DNA of 64,000 bases from G963668185 sp965237445 (GTDB lineage Bacteria; Chloroflexota; Dehalococcoidia; Lucifugimonadales; G963668185): NCBI GenBank assembly GCA_965237445.1, contig OZ250142.1, positions 1,612,001-1,676,000 on the forward strand. The letters are read 5' to 3'. Positions 33,603-42,653 of the stretch are shown here, in pieces (the stretch's first letter is position 1; the number at the start of each line of letters is the position of its first letter). A program made the translations under genes and the position numbers. The notes below the pieces were generated by a model. It saw only the letters and a program-made list of their open reading frames with translations, was not told where the DNA came from and made no database searches.

Positions 33603-34910
33603 TCAGTCGGCCGCGGATGGAGTAGCGAGGGCCTCGCTTGGTGTCCCGTGACGGTAAATGCCGCGCAGATACGGCATCTGCCAGCTCACAACCATAACGA
33701 TGGAGAAGGCGATGCCGCTGACCATGAGAACCAGCGCAGCGTCGATGTAGTCGGCGATGAAGCCGTTGACCAGATTGCCGACCGCCATCATGCCGCCTAC
33801 GTGGACGGTGTACATGCCGGACACACGGCCCCTGAGGCGGTCAGGAACGACGGTCTGGATCATGGTGTGGGTGATAGTCATGAAGGCCGCCTGGCTGGCA
33901 CCCATGCATGCTGCGCCTAGAAGGGCGGTTGGCACGTTGGTAGAGAACGCCAGGATGACCGCCGACAGACCGCTGAGAATGCCGGCGTTTAGCAGTACCC
34001 GCCCGCGAGTGGACTCGCTTCGGGTCCCCGCCACCAGCACGGTAGAAATGAGCGCACCAAATCCTACGCCCATCATCATGTAGCTGACGCCCGCAGCGTC
34101 GGCGCCGAGTCTCTGAGTCGAGAGAGCGGGAAGCAGCGACTCAAAGGACATGGTCAGAGTGCAGTGAAAGAGTGCCAGCATCATTATGGTGAAGAGCGCG
34201 GGAGTCCGGTAAATGTACAAGGCTCCGTCAATCAGGTTGCCCAGCAGTCCTCTGCTGGCGTCGATTTCACCGGTCGAGACAGTCATCACTCGTAACACCT
34301 GCACCAACGCGATGGCGTAGAAGCCGGTGCAGAGGAAGAAAGCGGCGCCCGGACCCACGAACATCATCAATGGCGCGATGGCGGCGGGTCCGAGCAGCCT
34401 GGAGCCACGGATCGTGGCTTGGTGCATAGCGATTGCGTTCAGCAGGTGCTCGCGGCGGACGAGGTTCGGAATGAGCGCCTGCGTGCCGGTGGTCTGTGCG
34501 GCCTGCGCCGAGCCGTTGATCAGCGAGAGCAGGACGATGTGCCAGACCACCGCCACGTCTGTCACTACGATGAGCCCAAGAACAAGGTTGCTGACCATGT
34601 TCACGGTCATCATCGAGGAGACGACGTTGCGCCTGTTGAAGCGGTCTGCGATGTAGCCGCTCACAGGCGTCACGAGCACCCTGGGCGCCATGGCCGCGAA
34701 TGTGACCAGCCCGACCCATAGCGACGAATCGGAGATCTCGTACACGACCCAGCCGCGGGCAACGATCAGCGCCCATGCGGCCGCTCCAGACGCCAGGTTG
34801 GCGGTCCACATCGTCAGGAAGTCGCGGTACGTCAGGGCTACGACGTACCGGGTTATGCCGGATCTGGGCCTAAAAAGTGCCAACCGCTTACTCCCCCGCC
34901 TCAAGCCCAT
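33603..34910 (-). CDS. MFS transporter
   Basis: A 435-residue major facilitator permease with about 12 hydrophobic segments. The loop 2-3 signature region reads GYIADRFNRRNVV, and the matching C-terminal half has VPDRLRGRVSGMYTV. It resembles the enterobactin-exporter-like/TetV-like MFS group (PF05977 type), so drug or metabolite export is plausible. I chose ATG 34910 because the open frame to 35138 would overlap the divergent cyclase-family gene; the ribosome site is weak. Confidence 0.8.
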   Translation of the reverse strand: MGLRRGSKRLALFRPRSGITRYVVALTYRDFLTMWTANLASGAAAWALIVARGWVVYEISDSSLWVGLVTFAAMAPRVLVTPVSGYIADRFNRRNVVSSMMTVNMVSNLVLGLIVVTDVAVVWHIVLLSLINGSAQAAQTTGTQALIPNLVRREHLLNAIAMHQATIRGSRLLGPAAIAPLMMFVGPGAAFFLCTGFYAIALVQVLRVMTVSTGEIDASRGLLGNLIDGALYIYRTPALFTIMMLALFHCTLTMSFESLLPALSTQRLGADAAGVSYMMMGVGFGALISTVLVAGTRSESTRGRVLLNAGILSGLSAVILAFSTNVPTALLGAACMGASQAAFMTITHTMIQTVVPDRLRGRVSGMYTVHVGGMMAVGNLVNGFIADYIDAALVLMVSGIAFSIVMVVSWQMPYLRGIYRHGTPSEALATPSAAD

Positions 34911-35051
34911 TACTCTACACGAACACCCGCGTTGCCGACAGCGAGGAAAGGTGCGGCGACAGGAGTCTGTTGGTTGTACCTTCCACTGTTTGCGTACGGA
35001 GGTTAGCATGCGTGCATACAAAGCGAGCGCTTGCACCCAGGAGGTAACGTC

Positions 35052-36002
35052 ATGCCTGAACCTATCCCAACGCAGGACGAGGTCCTCGGATACTTCGACA
35101 GCCTGAGTAACTGGGGCAGGTGGGGCGACGACGATCAACTCGGCACGCTAAACTTGCTTTCGACGGACAAAACGCAGAGAGCGGCGTCCCTGGTGCAGGA
35201 CGGGGAAGTGGTGTCTTGCGCCCGGACGATCACGTTCGAGTACGCGCCGGACACTCCTCGTCCACCTCTGCACTACATGCTGGAGAGCGGCGAAGGCTGG
35301 GCGACGGGCCAGAAGGTCACCAACCGGCCTTCTCAGGCCGCGACAGACTTCATCGGCATGGTCTTCCACGGATGGGCGATAACGCACGTGGACGCGCTTT
35401 CGCACTTCTTCTGGCAAGGCAAGATGTACAACAACCAACCGGCGCACCTGGTGTCCACGAGTCTTGGCGCGACGTCGGAGTCGATCGAGCTTGCGGCTTC
35501 GGGAGTCGTTACGCGGGGGGTGCTGGTGGACGTGCCGCTCGTCCGGGGAGTCGAGTGGCTGGAGCGAGGCGAGGGTGTCATGCCGTCCGACATCCTTGCC
35601 GCAGAGGAGCGGTGTGGCTTCAAGGTGGAAGAGGGAGACGTCCTGCTGGTGCGGACGGGCCAGCACCGCCGCCGGACCATCGATGGGCCCGTCAACGTGG
35701 AGACGGCCGGGACAACGGCGTGCCAGGCAGCCTGCCTGCCGCTGTTCCACGAGAGGGGCATCGCGATGCTGGGCAGCGACACGTCCAATGACGTGAGGCC
35801 GAGCCATTATGAGCGCGTCGTTCAGCCCATCCACCAGGTGGGAATTGTGGCGATGGGTATGTGGCTCATCGACAACGCCGACCTGGAGGGACTAGCGGAG
35901 GCTTGCGCCAGGAGGGACCGCTGGGAGTTCATGCTCTCCGTAGCCCCGCTCAAGCTATCTAACACGACGGGGTCGCCGGCCAATCCCCTGGCAATCTTCT
36001 GA
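35052..36002 (+). CDS. Cyclase-family metal-dependent hydrolase (kynurenine formamidase-like)
   Basis: A 316-residue member of the cyclase/kynurenine-formamidase family (PF04199). The metal-binding motif is H112-V-D114-A-L-S-H118 in ITHVDALSHFFW, a variant of HxGTHxDxPxH. Further family features are EEGDVLLVRTGQH and AMLGSDTSNDV. Such enzymes hydrolyse N-formyl or cyclic amides. The N-terminal WGRWGDDDQLGTLNLL is typical of the longer subfamily found in many Chloroflexota and Actinobacteria. AGGAGGTAACGTC precedes the ATG, an excellent ribosome site. It is divergent from the MFS transporter, which could import or export its substrate. Confidence 0.82.
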   Translation: MPEPIPTQDEVLGYFDSLSNWGRWGDDDQLGTLNLLSTDKTQRAASLVQDGEVVSCARTITFEYAPDTPRPPLHYMLESGEGWATGQKVTNRPSQAATDFIGMVFHGWAITHVDALSHFFWQGKMYNNQPAHLVSTSLGATSESIELAASGVVTRGVLVDVPLVRGVEWLERGEGVMPSDILAAEERCGFKVEEGDVLLVRTGQHRRRTIDGPVNVETAGTTACQAACLPLFHERGIAMLGSDTSNDVRPSHYERVVQPIHQVGIVAMGMWLIDNADLEGLAEACARRDRWEFMLSVAPLKLSNTTGSPANPLAIF

Positions 36003-36042
36003 GGAATCGCCTTTACGAGCCGTTCCGATGAGCGTGTGCCGG

Positions 36043-36051
36043 TGCTAGACT
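36043..36051 (+). promoter_or_regulatory. Extended -10 candidate before the membrane protein/cupredoxin pair
   Basis: TGCTAGACT (TG-n-TAGACT) ends 16 nt before ATG 36068, predicting a very short leader. No clear -35. Confidence 0.35.
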
Positions 36052-36067
36052 CTAGTCAGAGGCTCGC

Positions 36068-36568
36068 ATGTCATCTAAGACCGACTACACTCTGCCACGG
36101 AACGAGGAGGCACGCCTCAGGGTGGCCGAGAGCCTAAAACAGGGCGAGCGCATCGTCTCCAGCTTCGGACCGTACTTCGCGACTTCGCGCCGGATCCTAC
36201 TTTATCTCGAAAGAGCCCGGGAACAAAATGTACGCGAACTCGCATATGAGTCTCTCAGCGACATCCGATCGGTTAACAGGTCCAATCATCTGCTGGTAAT
36301 GACCGGCGCCGCACTGGTCATCGTATCGATCTTCTCCATGCCCATACTCGGCGTGTTTCTGCCGCTGGTGGGCGCCGCCGCGGGCGCCTACTTTCTGATC
36401 CTGGGTTCTGTGGGACGCCCTGCCTACTACCAGATAGAGGCCGAAGGAATTCTCCCACAGGAACGATGGCTGTGGCGGATCAGGCATCAAGGGAGCGGCA
36501 GCTTCATAGCTACGATCCGGATCATTCTGGGCAAGGACCCACAGGGCGACGCCGAAAGACGTTATTGA
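36068..36568 (+). CDS. Small membrane protein with PH-like N-terminal region
   Basis: A 166-residue protein. Residues about 30-70 (YFATSRRILLYLER through ELAYESLSDIRSV) resemble a bacterial PH (bPH) domain half, split by two adjacent hydrophobic helices (about 75-110), followed by a short soluble tail. No function is known to me. It overlaps the start of the cupredoxin gene (TTGA), so the two are translated together, hinting at an envelope role linked to copper electron transfer. Confidence 0.6.
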   Translation: MSSKTDYTLPRNEEARLRVAESLKQGERIVSSFGPYFATSRRILLYLERAREQNVRELAYESLSDIRSVNRSNHLLVMTGAALVIVSIFSMPILGVFLPLVGAAAGAYFLILGSVGRPAYYQIEAEGILPQERWLWRIRHQGSGSFIATIRIILGKDPQGDAERRY

Positions 36569-36906
36569 GATTCCTTCGATACCCGGTGGCGGCGACGATT
36601 GTGTTGCTCCTTGGTTGTTCCGCGCCTGAGCAGAACGAAGTCACTTCCGTACTGACCGATCTTGCCCTCGAGCACCTGACGGTCGAGGTTGGGACCATCG
36701 TTACGTGGACCAACGAAGACGTCCAGTACCATACGATTACGTCCGGTATCCCGGAGGACCGAGGCCGCCTGTGGGACAGTGGAATCCTGAAGCGTGGGGA
36801 TTCATTCTCTTTCAAATTCCAGGCACCCGGCACCTACGAATACTTCTGCACGCTTCATCCGCAGGCTATGGGAGGCATTGTGACCGTTACGGAGGCGCCC
36901 GAGTAG
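36565..36906 (+). CDS. Cupredoxin (plastocyanin/azurin-like) lipoprotein
   Basis: Starting at TTG 36565, which overlaps the upstream stop as TTGA, the protein is 113 residues and opens with an ideal lipoprotein signal: RFLRYP, a hydrophobic stretch, and LLLGC with C18 as the lipidated residue. The mature part is a type I copper domain: H56 in YHTITSG, then C95, H98 and M102 in YFCTLHPQAM. The frame is open upstream to 36466, but that reading would bury the signal peptide. Expected to be an exported, membrane-anchored electron carrier. Because its domain is short, it is a stand-alone blue copper protein rather than an oxidase subunit. Confidence 0.82.
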   Translation: MRFLRYPVAATIVLLLGCSAPEQNEVTSVLTDLALEHLTVEVGTIVTWTNEDVQYHTITSGIPEDRGRLWDSGILKRGDSFSFKFQAPGTYEYFCTLHPQAMGGIVTVTEAPE

Positions 36907-37005
36907 GCGCCGGAACGCTCTTTCCGAATGCCGATTCAGGTCCTGGAGGTGCATTCGCTCGATCCGCGCACATCCTGGCGGTTGATACCGTTCACACACC
37001 GAGAC

Positions 37006-37034
37006 TTGCTTAAGCACGACTGTTCGGCTATCAT
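37006..37034 (+). promoter_or_regulatory. Sigma-70-type promoter before a small unknown gene
   Basis: TTGCTT (37006-37011), exactly 17 nt, TATCAT (37029-37034). Transcription would start near 37041, giving a leader of about 48 nt before ATG 37089. Confidence 0.55.
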
Positions 37035-37088
37035 GTTCTATATGAGGATTCTTGAGCTTCGGCTCCTGACCGGCGGGAGGTGAGACCG

Positions 37089-37358
37089 ATGAACATCCTT
37101 GAGGACAGGCCAACCGGATCGCAGCTGCGGTTGTTGCAGGACGAACGTCACGAGCGTGACTGCCGCAACGCGGACTGCTGCAGCCTGCTGCCCGGGCAGC
37201 AGATCGTCTACGTGGGCAAAGTTGGATCGAGCCTTCGATACGGAGACATGGGAGTGGTGATGCAGGCTCTGCGAAACCGCGCCGTGGTTGACATGGGTCC
37301 AGCCGGCACGTGGCACCTGCCGTACTATGTGCTTCGAGACGCTGTAAATCGCCATTGA
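37089..37358 (+). CDS. Small protein of unknown function
   Basis: An 89-residue protein from ATG 37089, with GGGAGG eight bases upstream and its own good promoter. The first half is charged (EDRPTGSQLRLLQDERHERD) with a CRNADCC cysteine cluster. The second half (GQQIVYVGKVGSSLRYGDMGVVMQAL, then VVDMGPAGTWHLPYYVL) has the alternating small/hydrophobic pattern of an SH3-like or KOW-type barrel. No signal peptide or membrane helix. I do not recognise it. Ribosome site, promoter and coding-like composition support a real gene. Confidence 0.6.
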   Translation: MNILEDRPTGSQLRLLQDERHERDCRNADCCSLLPGQQIVYVGKVGSSLRYGDMGVVMQALRNRAVVDMGPAGTWHLPYYVLRDAVNRH

Positions 37359-37547
37359 GGGGCAATCTTCGCGTTTAACTTACGGTTATGTCCGTGTGGA
37401 AAGCGAGCCTTGTAGCAGCATCCGTCGGCAAGACATGCCAGACGATCAGTGCGCTGGTCCTGCCTTGACCTAACCATCGAGCCTCGCTTTGAGAACGTCC
37501 TCGCGCCAGATATATAGTGGGCTCTGCGTAGGCCTGTTTCGGCAGGG

Positions 37548-37556
37548 TGATATACT
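37548..37556 (+). promoter_or_regulatory. Extended -10 candidate before the second LLM gene
   Basis: TGATATACT (TG-n-TATACT) 30 nt before the coding start; no matching -35 hexamer. Confidence 0.45.
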
Positions 37557-37586
37557 CCGGCCACTATAGATGGGGGCCAATTGCAG

Positions 37587-38534
37587 ATGAGTGATCGAGT
37601 TGTCGGAGCCGTCATCGGTGCACCGGATCCCAAGGACGCGGTCGAGCGCATCGTGGAGGCTGAGCGACTCGGACTCGGGGCCGCGTGGATGACCTCCGGC
37701 AGCACGGGCGGCGATTCCGTTTCTACGCTTGCGGCTGCCGCGGCAAAGACAGAGCGAATCCTGCTCGGCACCGCCATAGTCCCGATCTTCCCCAGGCATC
37801 CAATCACGCTGGCCCAACAGGCTCAGGTCGTTGACAGCCTCGCGCCGGGCAGGTTCCGGCTAGGTCTCGGCGCCAGTGGACGCGCAGGGGTGGAAGGCAC
37901 GTACGGCATCCCGTTTGGCGCACCGCTTGGACACATGCGCGAGTACATCACGATAGCCAGGGAACTTCTGCAGACAGGCAAGGTGGACAGAGAGGGCAGG
38001 CACTACACTGCGCACTCGTCGATCGCGTCGACGTCGGACGTCAAGGTCATGGGCGCCGCCCTGGGCGTTGGCGCATTCGAGATGTGCGGCGCGACGGCCG
38101 ACGGCGCCATAAGCTGGATTTGCCCTCGCAGCTACCTGGAGGAGGTTGGCCTTCCGGCTCTCGCGGCTGGAGCTGACGCGGCAGGCCGGGCAACGCCGCC
38201 GCTGATTGTCCACGCAGCAGTCTGTGTGCACGACGATATGTCTGAGGCTCGGCAGGCCGTTGGCGGGACTTTCGGCGGGTTTCTTTCGTCCCCTCACTAC
38301 GCGAGCATGTTCGAGGCGGCTGGATTTCCGAATGTTGCCGAGAGAGGTTGGACCGATGAGATGGTGGACTCGGTGCTGATCGGCGGCAGCGAACAGCAGG
38401 TGCATGACAGACTCGACAAGGTTTTCGAGATGGGGGCGAGCGAAGTGTTCGGCAGCATCGTCACGGCAGGACCGGACGAGGAGGCCTCGTACGACCGCGC
38501 GCTGAGGGCGTTGGCATCGTATACGGGCGGATGA
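37587..38534 (+). CDS. LLM-class flavin-dependent oxidoreductase (second copy)
   Basis: A 315-residue luciferase-like TIM-barrel protein. Family features are VVGAVIGAPDPKDAVERIVEAERLGLGAAWM at the start, ILLGTAIVPIFPRHPITLAQQAQVVDSL, FRLGLGASGRAGVEGTYG (cofactor phosphate region) and EMCGATADGAISWICP. The pattern fits F420-dependent members (for example Mer or glucose-6-phosphate dehydrogenase relatives) at least as well as FMN ones. ATG 37587 is preferred over TTG 37581. It stands alone with its own extended -10. It is clearly diverged from the gene at 13306, so not a recent duplicate. Confidence 0.8.
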   Translation: MSDRVVGAVIGAPDPKDAVERIVEAERLGLGAAWMTSGSTGGDSVSTLAAAAAKTERILLGTAIVPIFPRHPITLAQQAQVVDSLAPGRFRLGLGASGRAGVEGTYGIPFGAPLGHMREYITIARELLQTGKVDREGRHYTAHSSIASTSDVKVMGAALGVGAFEMCGATADGAISWICPRSYLEEVGLPALAAGADAAGRATPPLIVHAAVCVHDDMSEARQAVGGTFGGFLSSPHYASMFEAAGFPNVAERGWTDEMVDSVLIGGSEQQVHDRLDKVFEMGASEVFGSIVTAGPDEEASYDRALRALASYTGG

Positions 38535-38602
38535 CCCCGAGCCAGTAGCGTAGCAAGCAGGGCTTCTGGCCATTTGTGACGCGGTCCAGGAGGAAGAGCG
38601 GG

Positions 38603-39457
38603 TCAGGCGGGGAGGACAGGCTGTTCCGGCCAACCGGCAAGACCAAGGCGTTCAGTAAGCCGCGCATACAGTTTCGCAGGGCTTCCCTGGCGTAGAAACC
38701 TGGCCGTGTATGGGCTGCGCCTTACGACGACGGTGTCATCCGGACCCAACTCCGTGTCCGTAAACCCGTCAACGCTCAGGATCCCGCTGTGGCTTCCCAC
38801 GAGACTCAACTCGATCGCCGCGTCGTCAGAGAGAACGAGTCCAGTCCTCATCCCCATGTGCGGAGCCACCGGCTGGACGATGAACACACGGGCCTGAGGA
38901 TGAAGAATCGGGCCGCCAGCGGACATCGCGTACGCTGTGCTGCCGGTGGAGGTTGACGCTATCACGGCGTCGGTACGGAACGTGGTGAGCAGCACGCCGT
39001 TCACCTTCAGGCATATATCGACAAGCCTGGCCACGGATGCGCGCCCAAGCACATGGTCATTGAGCGCATGGTGCGTTTCGGCTGGCTCAGGCGCACCGCC
39101 TCGACAAACCGAGGCCTGGAGCATGGAACGCTCCTCAACCCAGTGCTCACCGGCGAGATACTCAGGAATCTGTTCCGGGGCCTCGTCTTCGGTCAACTCC
39201 GTCATGAAGCCGACCCGCCCCTTATTGACGCCAAGGATCGGGATGTCTAGCGGCGCTACGTAACGAACTGTACGGAGGATCGTGCCATCGCCACCTACCG
39301 TAATGATGACGCCGGTCTTCTCCATGAGACTTGCGTGCGTGTCCAGGGAATCCGCAGCGCAGTGCCAAGAGCGATCCGACAGTGACAGCGAGCTTACCAA
39401 GCTGTGCACGAAATCCATGTACTCAGGACGCTGTCCGTTGTACACGAAGCCGATCAT
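38603..39457 (-). CDS. nadK: NAD kinase
   Basis: Phosphorylates NAD to NADP with ATP or polyphosphate. From ATG 39457 the protein has 284 residues: the catalytic GGDGT motif at 55-59, then LGVNKGRVGFMTEL, the LND-xx-LGR segment (usually LNE), and the glycine-rich ASTSTGSTAYAMSAGGPILHP with the conserved Ser/Thr loop. The LNE-to-LND change is conservative. The frame is open to TTG 39526 but without a better ribosome site. It is convergent with the LLM gene and lies downstream of nuoN. NADP supply fits the many flavin enzymes nearby, but NAD kinase is universal. Confidence 0.88.
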   Translation of the reverse strand: MIGFVYNGQRPEYMDFVHSLVSSLSLSDRSWHCAADSLDTHASLMEKTGVIITVGGDGTILRTVRYVAPLDIPILGVNKGRVGFMTELTEDEAPEQIPEYLAGEHWVEERSMLQASVCRGGAPEPAETHHALNDHVLGRASVARLVDICLKVNGVLLTTFRTDAVIASTSTGSTAYAMSAGGPILHPQARVFIVQPVAPHMGMRTGLVLSDDAAIELSLVGSHSGILSVDGFTDTELGPDDTVVVRRSPYTARFLRQGSPAKLYARLTERLGLAGWPEQPVLPA

Positions 39458-39576
39458 CTGGGAGGGGGAGATAGGGTGGGCCAAATCAGACGTTATGGTA
39501 GGCGATGCCCTTCGTCCCGACAACAAATCGGTGCTGCCAGCAAGGGGATACTCGCTGGGTCTCCCAGCGGAAGCGG

Positions 39577-41079
39577 TTACACGACGACTAGAAGAACGTT
39601 GACGGCGTTCTTAGCGGCCTCAATCAGCGGGGTGGGGTAAACGCCGAAGAAGAGAACGGCTGAAACGGCCGCGACAATGGCCACACCGCTCGGGAGTCCC
39701 GTGCGTACGGGCGACTCGTCTTCGGCCTCCTCCAGATACATGGCCTTGACTATGCGCAAGTAGTAATAGGCGGATACGGCCGTGTTGATTACTCCAACTA
39801 TGACGAGCCAGTGGAGATCCGCGTTCACGGCAGCTCCGAAGATGTACACCTTGGCCATGAAGCCGACCGTGGGGGGTACGCCGATCAGCGAGACGAGGCC
39901 GAATGCAAGGGCCGCCGCCAAGAACGGGGCCCTACTACCCATGCCCCGCAGGTCGTCGATCTGCTCGCCACCTGTGCGGACGGTCATCGCGATGATTGCC
40001 GCGAACACGGCCAGGTTAGTGGCCGCATACCCGCCCAGGTAGAACAGGACACCGGAAGGGCCGCCAAGGGCGCTGTCCACCGGCGCTCTGGTGGATACTG
40101 CGGCGAGTCCAACCATCAGGTACCCGGCGTGGGCGACGGTGCTGTAAGCAAGCAGCCTCTTGACGTTGTTCTGCTGTATCGCGACCAGGTTGCCCAATGA
40201 CATCGAAGCGGCGCTAAGTACGGCGAAGAGAGCGCTCCAGTCTATGCTCAGCGCCTCTAGAGAGAATGCCAGGTAGAAGAAGCGCAGGATGATGGCGAAT
40301 CCAGCCGCCTTGCTGGCCACGGACAGGAAAGCGGTAACCGGGGTGGGAGCGCCCTCATAGACGTCCGGCGCCCACATCTGGAAGGGGAATGCCGCAATCT
40401 TGAATCCGAAACCGGCAACTATCAGTACGACGCCGAAGAGAAGGGCGTAGCTGCCGAACGGCTCGCCTGTGCTAAGGCCGATCGCTTGCATCCTGTCCGC
40501 GATCTCCGGGAGGGACGTCGTACCGGTGAAACCATAGACCATCACCATCCCGTAAAGCAGAACGGCGGAGCTTACAGCGCTGAGGATCAGGAACTTCATG
40601 CCGGCTTCGGTCGACCTTCCGTCACGCAGGAAAGCTGCCAGGGCCGCGATCGGAAGCGCGGTGAGCTCAAGCGAAATGTAAATGGTAATCATCTCCAGCG
40701 TGGATGCGAGCAGCATCATGCCGGAGACCGAGAAGAGTATCAGCGCGTAGTACTCGCCCTGAAATCGCCGGAACTTGCTCACATACTCGGTGGACATGAG
40801 CACGACCAGGGCGGCGGCACCGATGAACAGCATCTTGAAGAAGAGGCTGAACTTGTCAACCACCATGGTATTGAAGACTCCGCGCATCTCCGAATATCCG
40901 CTCTGGTCCATGTCTATCCACAGGACGATCGTGAATGCCAGAGGCACAATCAGGCCAAGGGCTGCCAGCGCTGCGATGTAGCCTTTTCGGGAGGTCGCCA
41001 GGTCGAACAGCAGAACGAGAATGGCGACGCCCGCCACACTCAGTTCAGGGGACAATAGGTACAGGTCGTGAAGGGTCAT
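39577..41079 (-). CDS. nuoN: NADH-quinone oxidoreductase subunit N
   Basis: Antiporter-like membrane subunit of complex I, 500 residues with about 14 hydrophobic helices. The proton-translocation helices carry the expected lysines and glutamate, for example MLLASTLEMITIYISLELTALPIAALAAFLRDG and AFPFQMWAPDVYEGAPTPVTAFLSVASKAAGF. Terminal gene of the nuo operon, 34 nt after nuoM. The next gene downstream (nadK) follows after about 120 nt. Confidence 0.93.
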   Translation of the reverse strand: MTLHDLYLLSPELSVAGVAILVLLFDLATSRKGYIAALAALGLIVPLAFTIVLWIDMDQSGYSEMRGVFNTMVVDKFSLFFKMLFIGAAALVVLMSTEYVSKFRRFQGEYYALILFSVSGMMLLASTLEMITIYISLELTALPIAALAAFLRDGRSTEAGMKFLILSAVSSAVLLYGMVMVYGFTGTTSLPEIADRMQAIGLSTGEPFGSYALLFGVVLIVAGFGFKIAAFPFQMWAPDVYEGAPTPVTAFLSVASKAAGFAIILRFFYLAFSLEALSIDWSALFAVLSAASMSLGNLVAIQQNNVKRLLAYSTVAHAGYLMVGLAAVSTRAPVDSALGGPSGVLFYLGGYAATNLAVFAAIIAMTVRTGGEQIDDLRGMGSRAPFLAAALAFGLVSLIGVPPTVGFMAKVYIFGAAVNADLHWLVIVGVINTAVSAYYYLRIVKAMYLEEAEDESPVRTGLPSGVAIVAAVSAVLFFGVYPTPLIEAAKNAVNVLLVVV

Positions 41080-41113
41080 TTAGTCTGATCTGTCCAAATC
41101 TATCTGTCCCAAT

Positions 41114-42649
41114 CTATCTGGCCGCGGCCATTGCCATTTGCCTGAATGGCTCCATCATCTGCTCCAAGCCACTTGCGAACACGTCGGTGATGAAGGCTGG
41201 GTACACGCCCACGACGAGGATTGCGGCCACCAGAATAGCTACCGGCACCATCTCGAGCTTCGAGGCGTCCGAGATGTCGTCGAACCTTTTGGGCCGTTCC
41301 CCAAACATGGACCGCTGCACCATCCACAGGATGTAACCTGCGGTTATCACGATGCCGAACACTGAAAGAGCCGTCGGCCAGTTCCACACAGGATAAGTAC
41401 CAAGGAACACCAGGATTTCCGACACGAAGCCACTCGTCGCGGGAAGGCCTAGCGAGGCCAGCCCTGCCACGAGGAATGCCACAGCGAACAACGGCATCTT
41501 GCTAGCGAGGCCGCCGAGATGAGGGATGTGGCGCGTGTGGGCTTTCTCGTAGACGATTCCAACCAAAAGGAACATCAAACCCGTAATGGTGCCGTGGGTG
41601 AACATCTGCATGGATGCCCCCGTGAGGCCCAATGGCGACACGACTCCGGCGACTCCAGCTACGGAGGAAATGCCTACAAGGACGTAACCCATGTGGCTGA
41701 TGCTGCTGAACGCGATCAGGCGCTTCAGGTCCGTCTGCCTGACAGTGACAACTGCTCCGTACAGCACGTTGATTACCCCCATGGCCACCAGCCACGGGGC
41801 GAAGTCGGCGAGCACCTCCGGGAACATGCCTGCCCCCACGCGGAGCATTCCGTATCCGCCCATCTTCAGGAGGACGCCCGCCAGCATCACGCTTGCCGCC
41901 GTTGGAGCGTCAGTGTGGGCGTCCGGCAGCCACGTGTGCAGCGGCCAGACGGGAAGCTTGACTGCGAATGCGATGAATAGCAGCGCGAAGACCCACCCGA
42001 TGGGCAGCAGCAACGTCTTGGACTGTATGAGTCCAGGCAACAGGGTCATGTCGAAGGTGCCAGTTGAGAAGAAGAGGGCTAATATCCCCACGAGCATGAA
42101 CGCGCTTCCGCCCAGCGTGAAAATGAGGAACTTCATGGCCGAGTACTCTTTCCGGCCGCTGCCCCAAATTGAGATCAGGAAGAACATGGGGAGGAGTTCC
42201 AGTTCCCACATCACGAAGAACAGTAGAAAGTCTTGCGCTAGAAAGACACCCATTACGGCTGTCTGAAGCACCAGCAGCCAGATGAAGTACTCGCGCACCC
42301 GAAGCTTCACGCTCCAGGAAGCGTAGACGGCGGCCATGCCGAGCAGGCCGGTCAGCAGTACGAGTGGGGCGCTAAGACCGTCGACGCCCAGGAAGTACTG
42401 TACGGAGAAGGACTCGATGGGTATCCAATCGGGGACCCTGTCTACCATTCTCAATCCCGAGGGGTCCCGGTAGTACTCGGCGAAGATCGCGATGCTGAGA
42501 ACCAACTCGACAAGGGCAACGCCGCCAGCGAGTACGCGAACCACGGAGTCGGCCCTGCCCACCAGGGCGATCAGCAGGGCGCCCGCAGCGGGCAGGAACA
42601 CTGCCACAGTTAGGACCCAATGGAACTGGGTATCCATGCCCTCTACCAT
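41114..42649 (-). CDS. nuoM: NADH-quinone oxidoreductase subunit M
   Basis: Antiporter-like subunit, 511 residues, about 14 helices. Signatures are MWELELLPMFFLISIWG (helix with the essential Glu), KLPVWPLHTWLPDAHTDAPTAASVMLAGVLLKMGGYG (helix 7-8 with the key Lys), and LKRLIAFSSISHMGYVLVGI. ATG 42649 lies five bases after the nuoL stop; an internal ATG at 42637 is possible but has its ribosome site too close. Confidence 0.94.
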   Translation of the reverse strand: MVEGMDTQFHWVLTVAVFLPAAGALLIALVGRADSVVRVLAGGVALVELVLSIAIFAEYYRDPSGLRMVDRVPDWIPIESFSVQYFLGVDGLSAPLVLLTGLLGMAAVYASWSVKLRVREYFIWLLVLQTAVMGVFLAQDFLLFFVMWELELLPMFFLISIWGSGRKEYSAMKFLIFTLGGSAFMLVGILALFFSTGTFDMTLLPGLIQSKTLLLPIGWVFALLFIAFAVKLPVWPLHTWLPDAHTDAPTAASVMLAGVLLKMGGYGMLRVGAGMFPEVLADFAPWLVAMGVINVLYGAVVTVRQTDLKRLIAFSSISHMGYVLVGISSVAGVAGVVSPLGLTGASMQMFTHGTITGLMFLLVGIVYEKAHTRHIPHLGGLASKMPLFAVAFLVAGLASLGLPATSGFVSEILVFLGTYPVWNWPTALSVFGIVITAGYILWMVQRSMFGERPKRFDDISDASKLEMVPVAILVAAILVVGVYPAFITDVFASGLEQMMEPFRQMAMAAAR

Positions 42650-42653
42650 TCCG

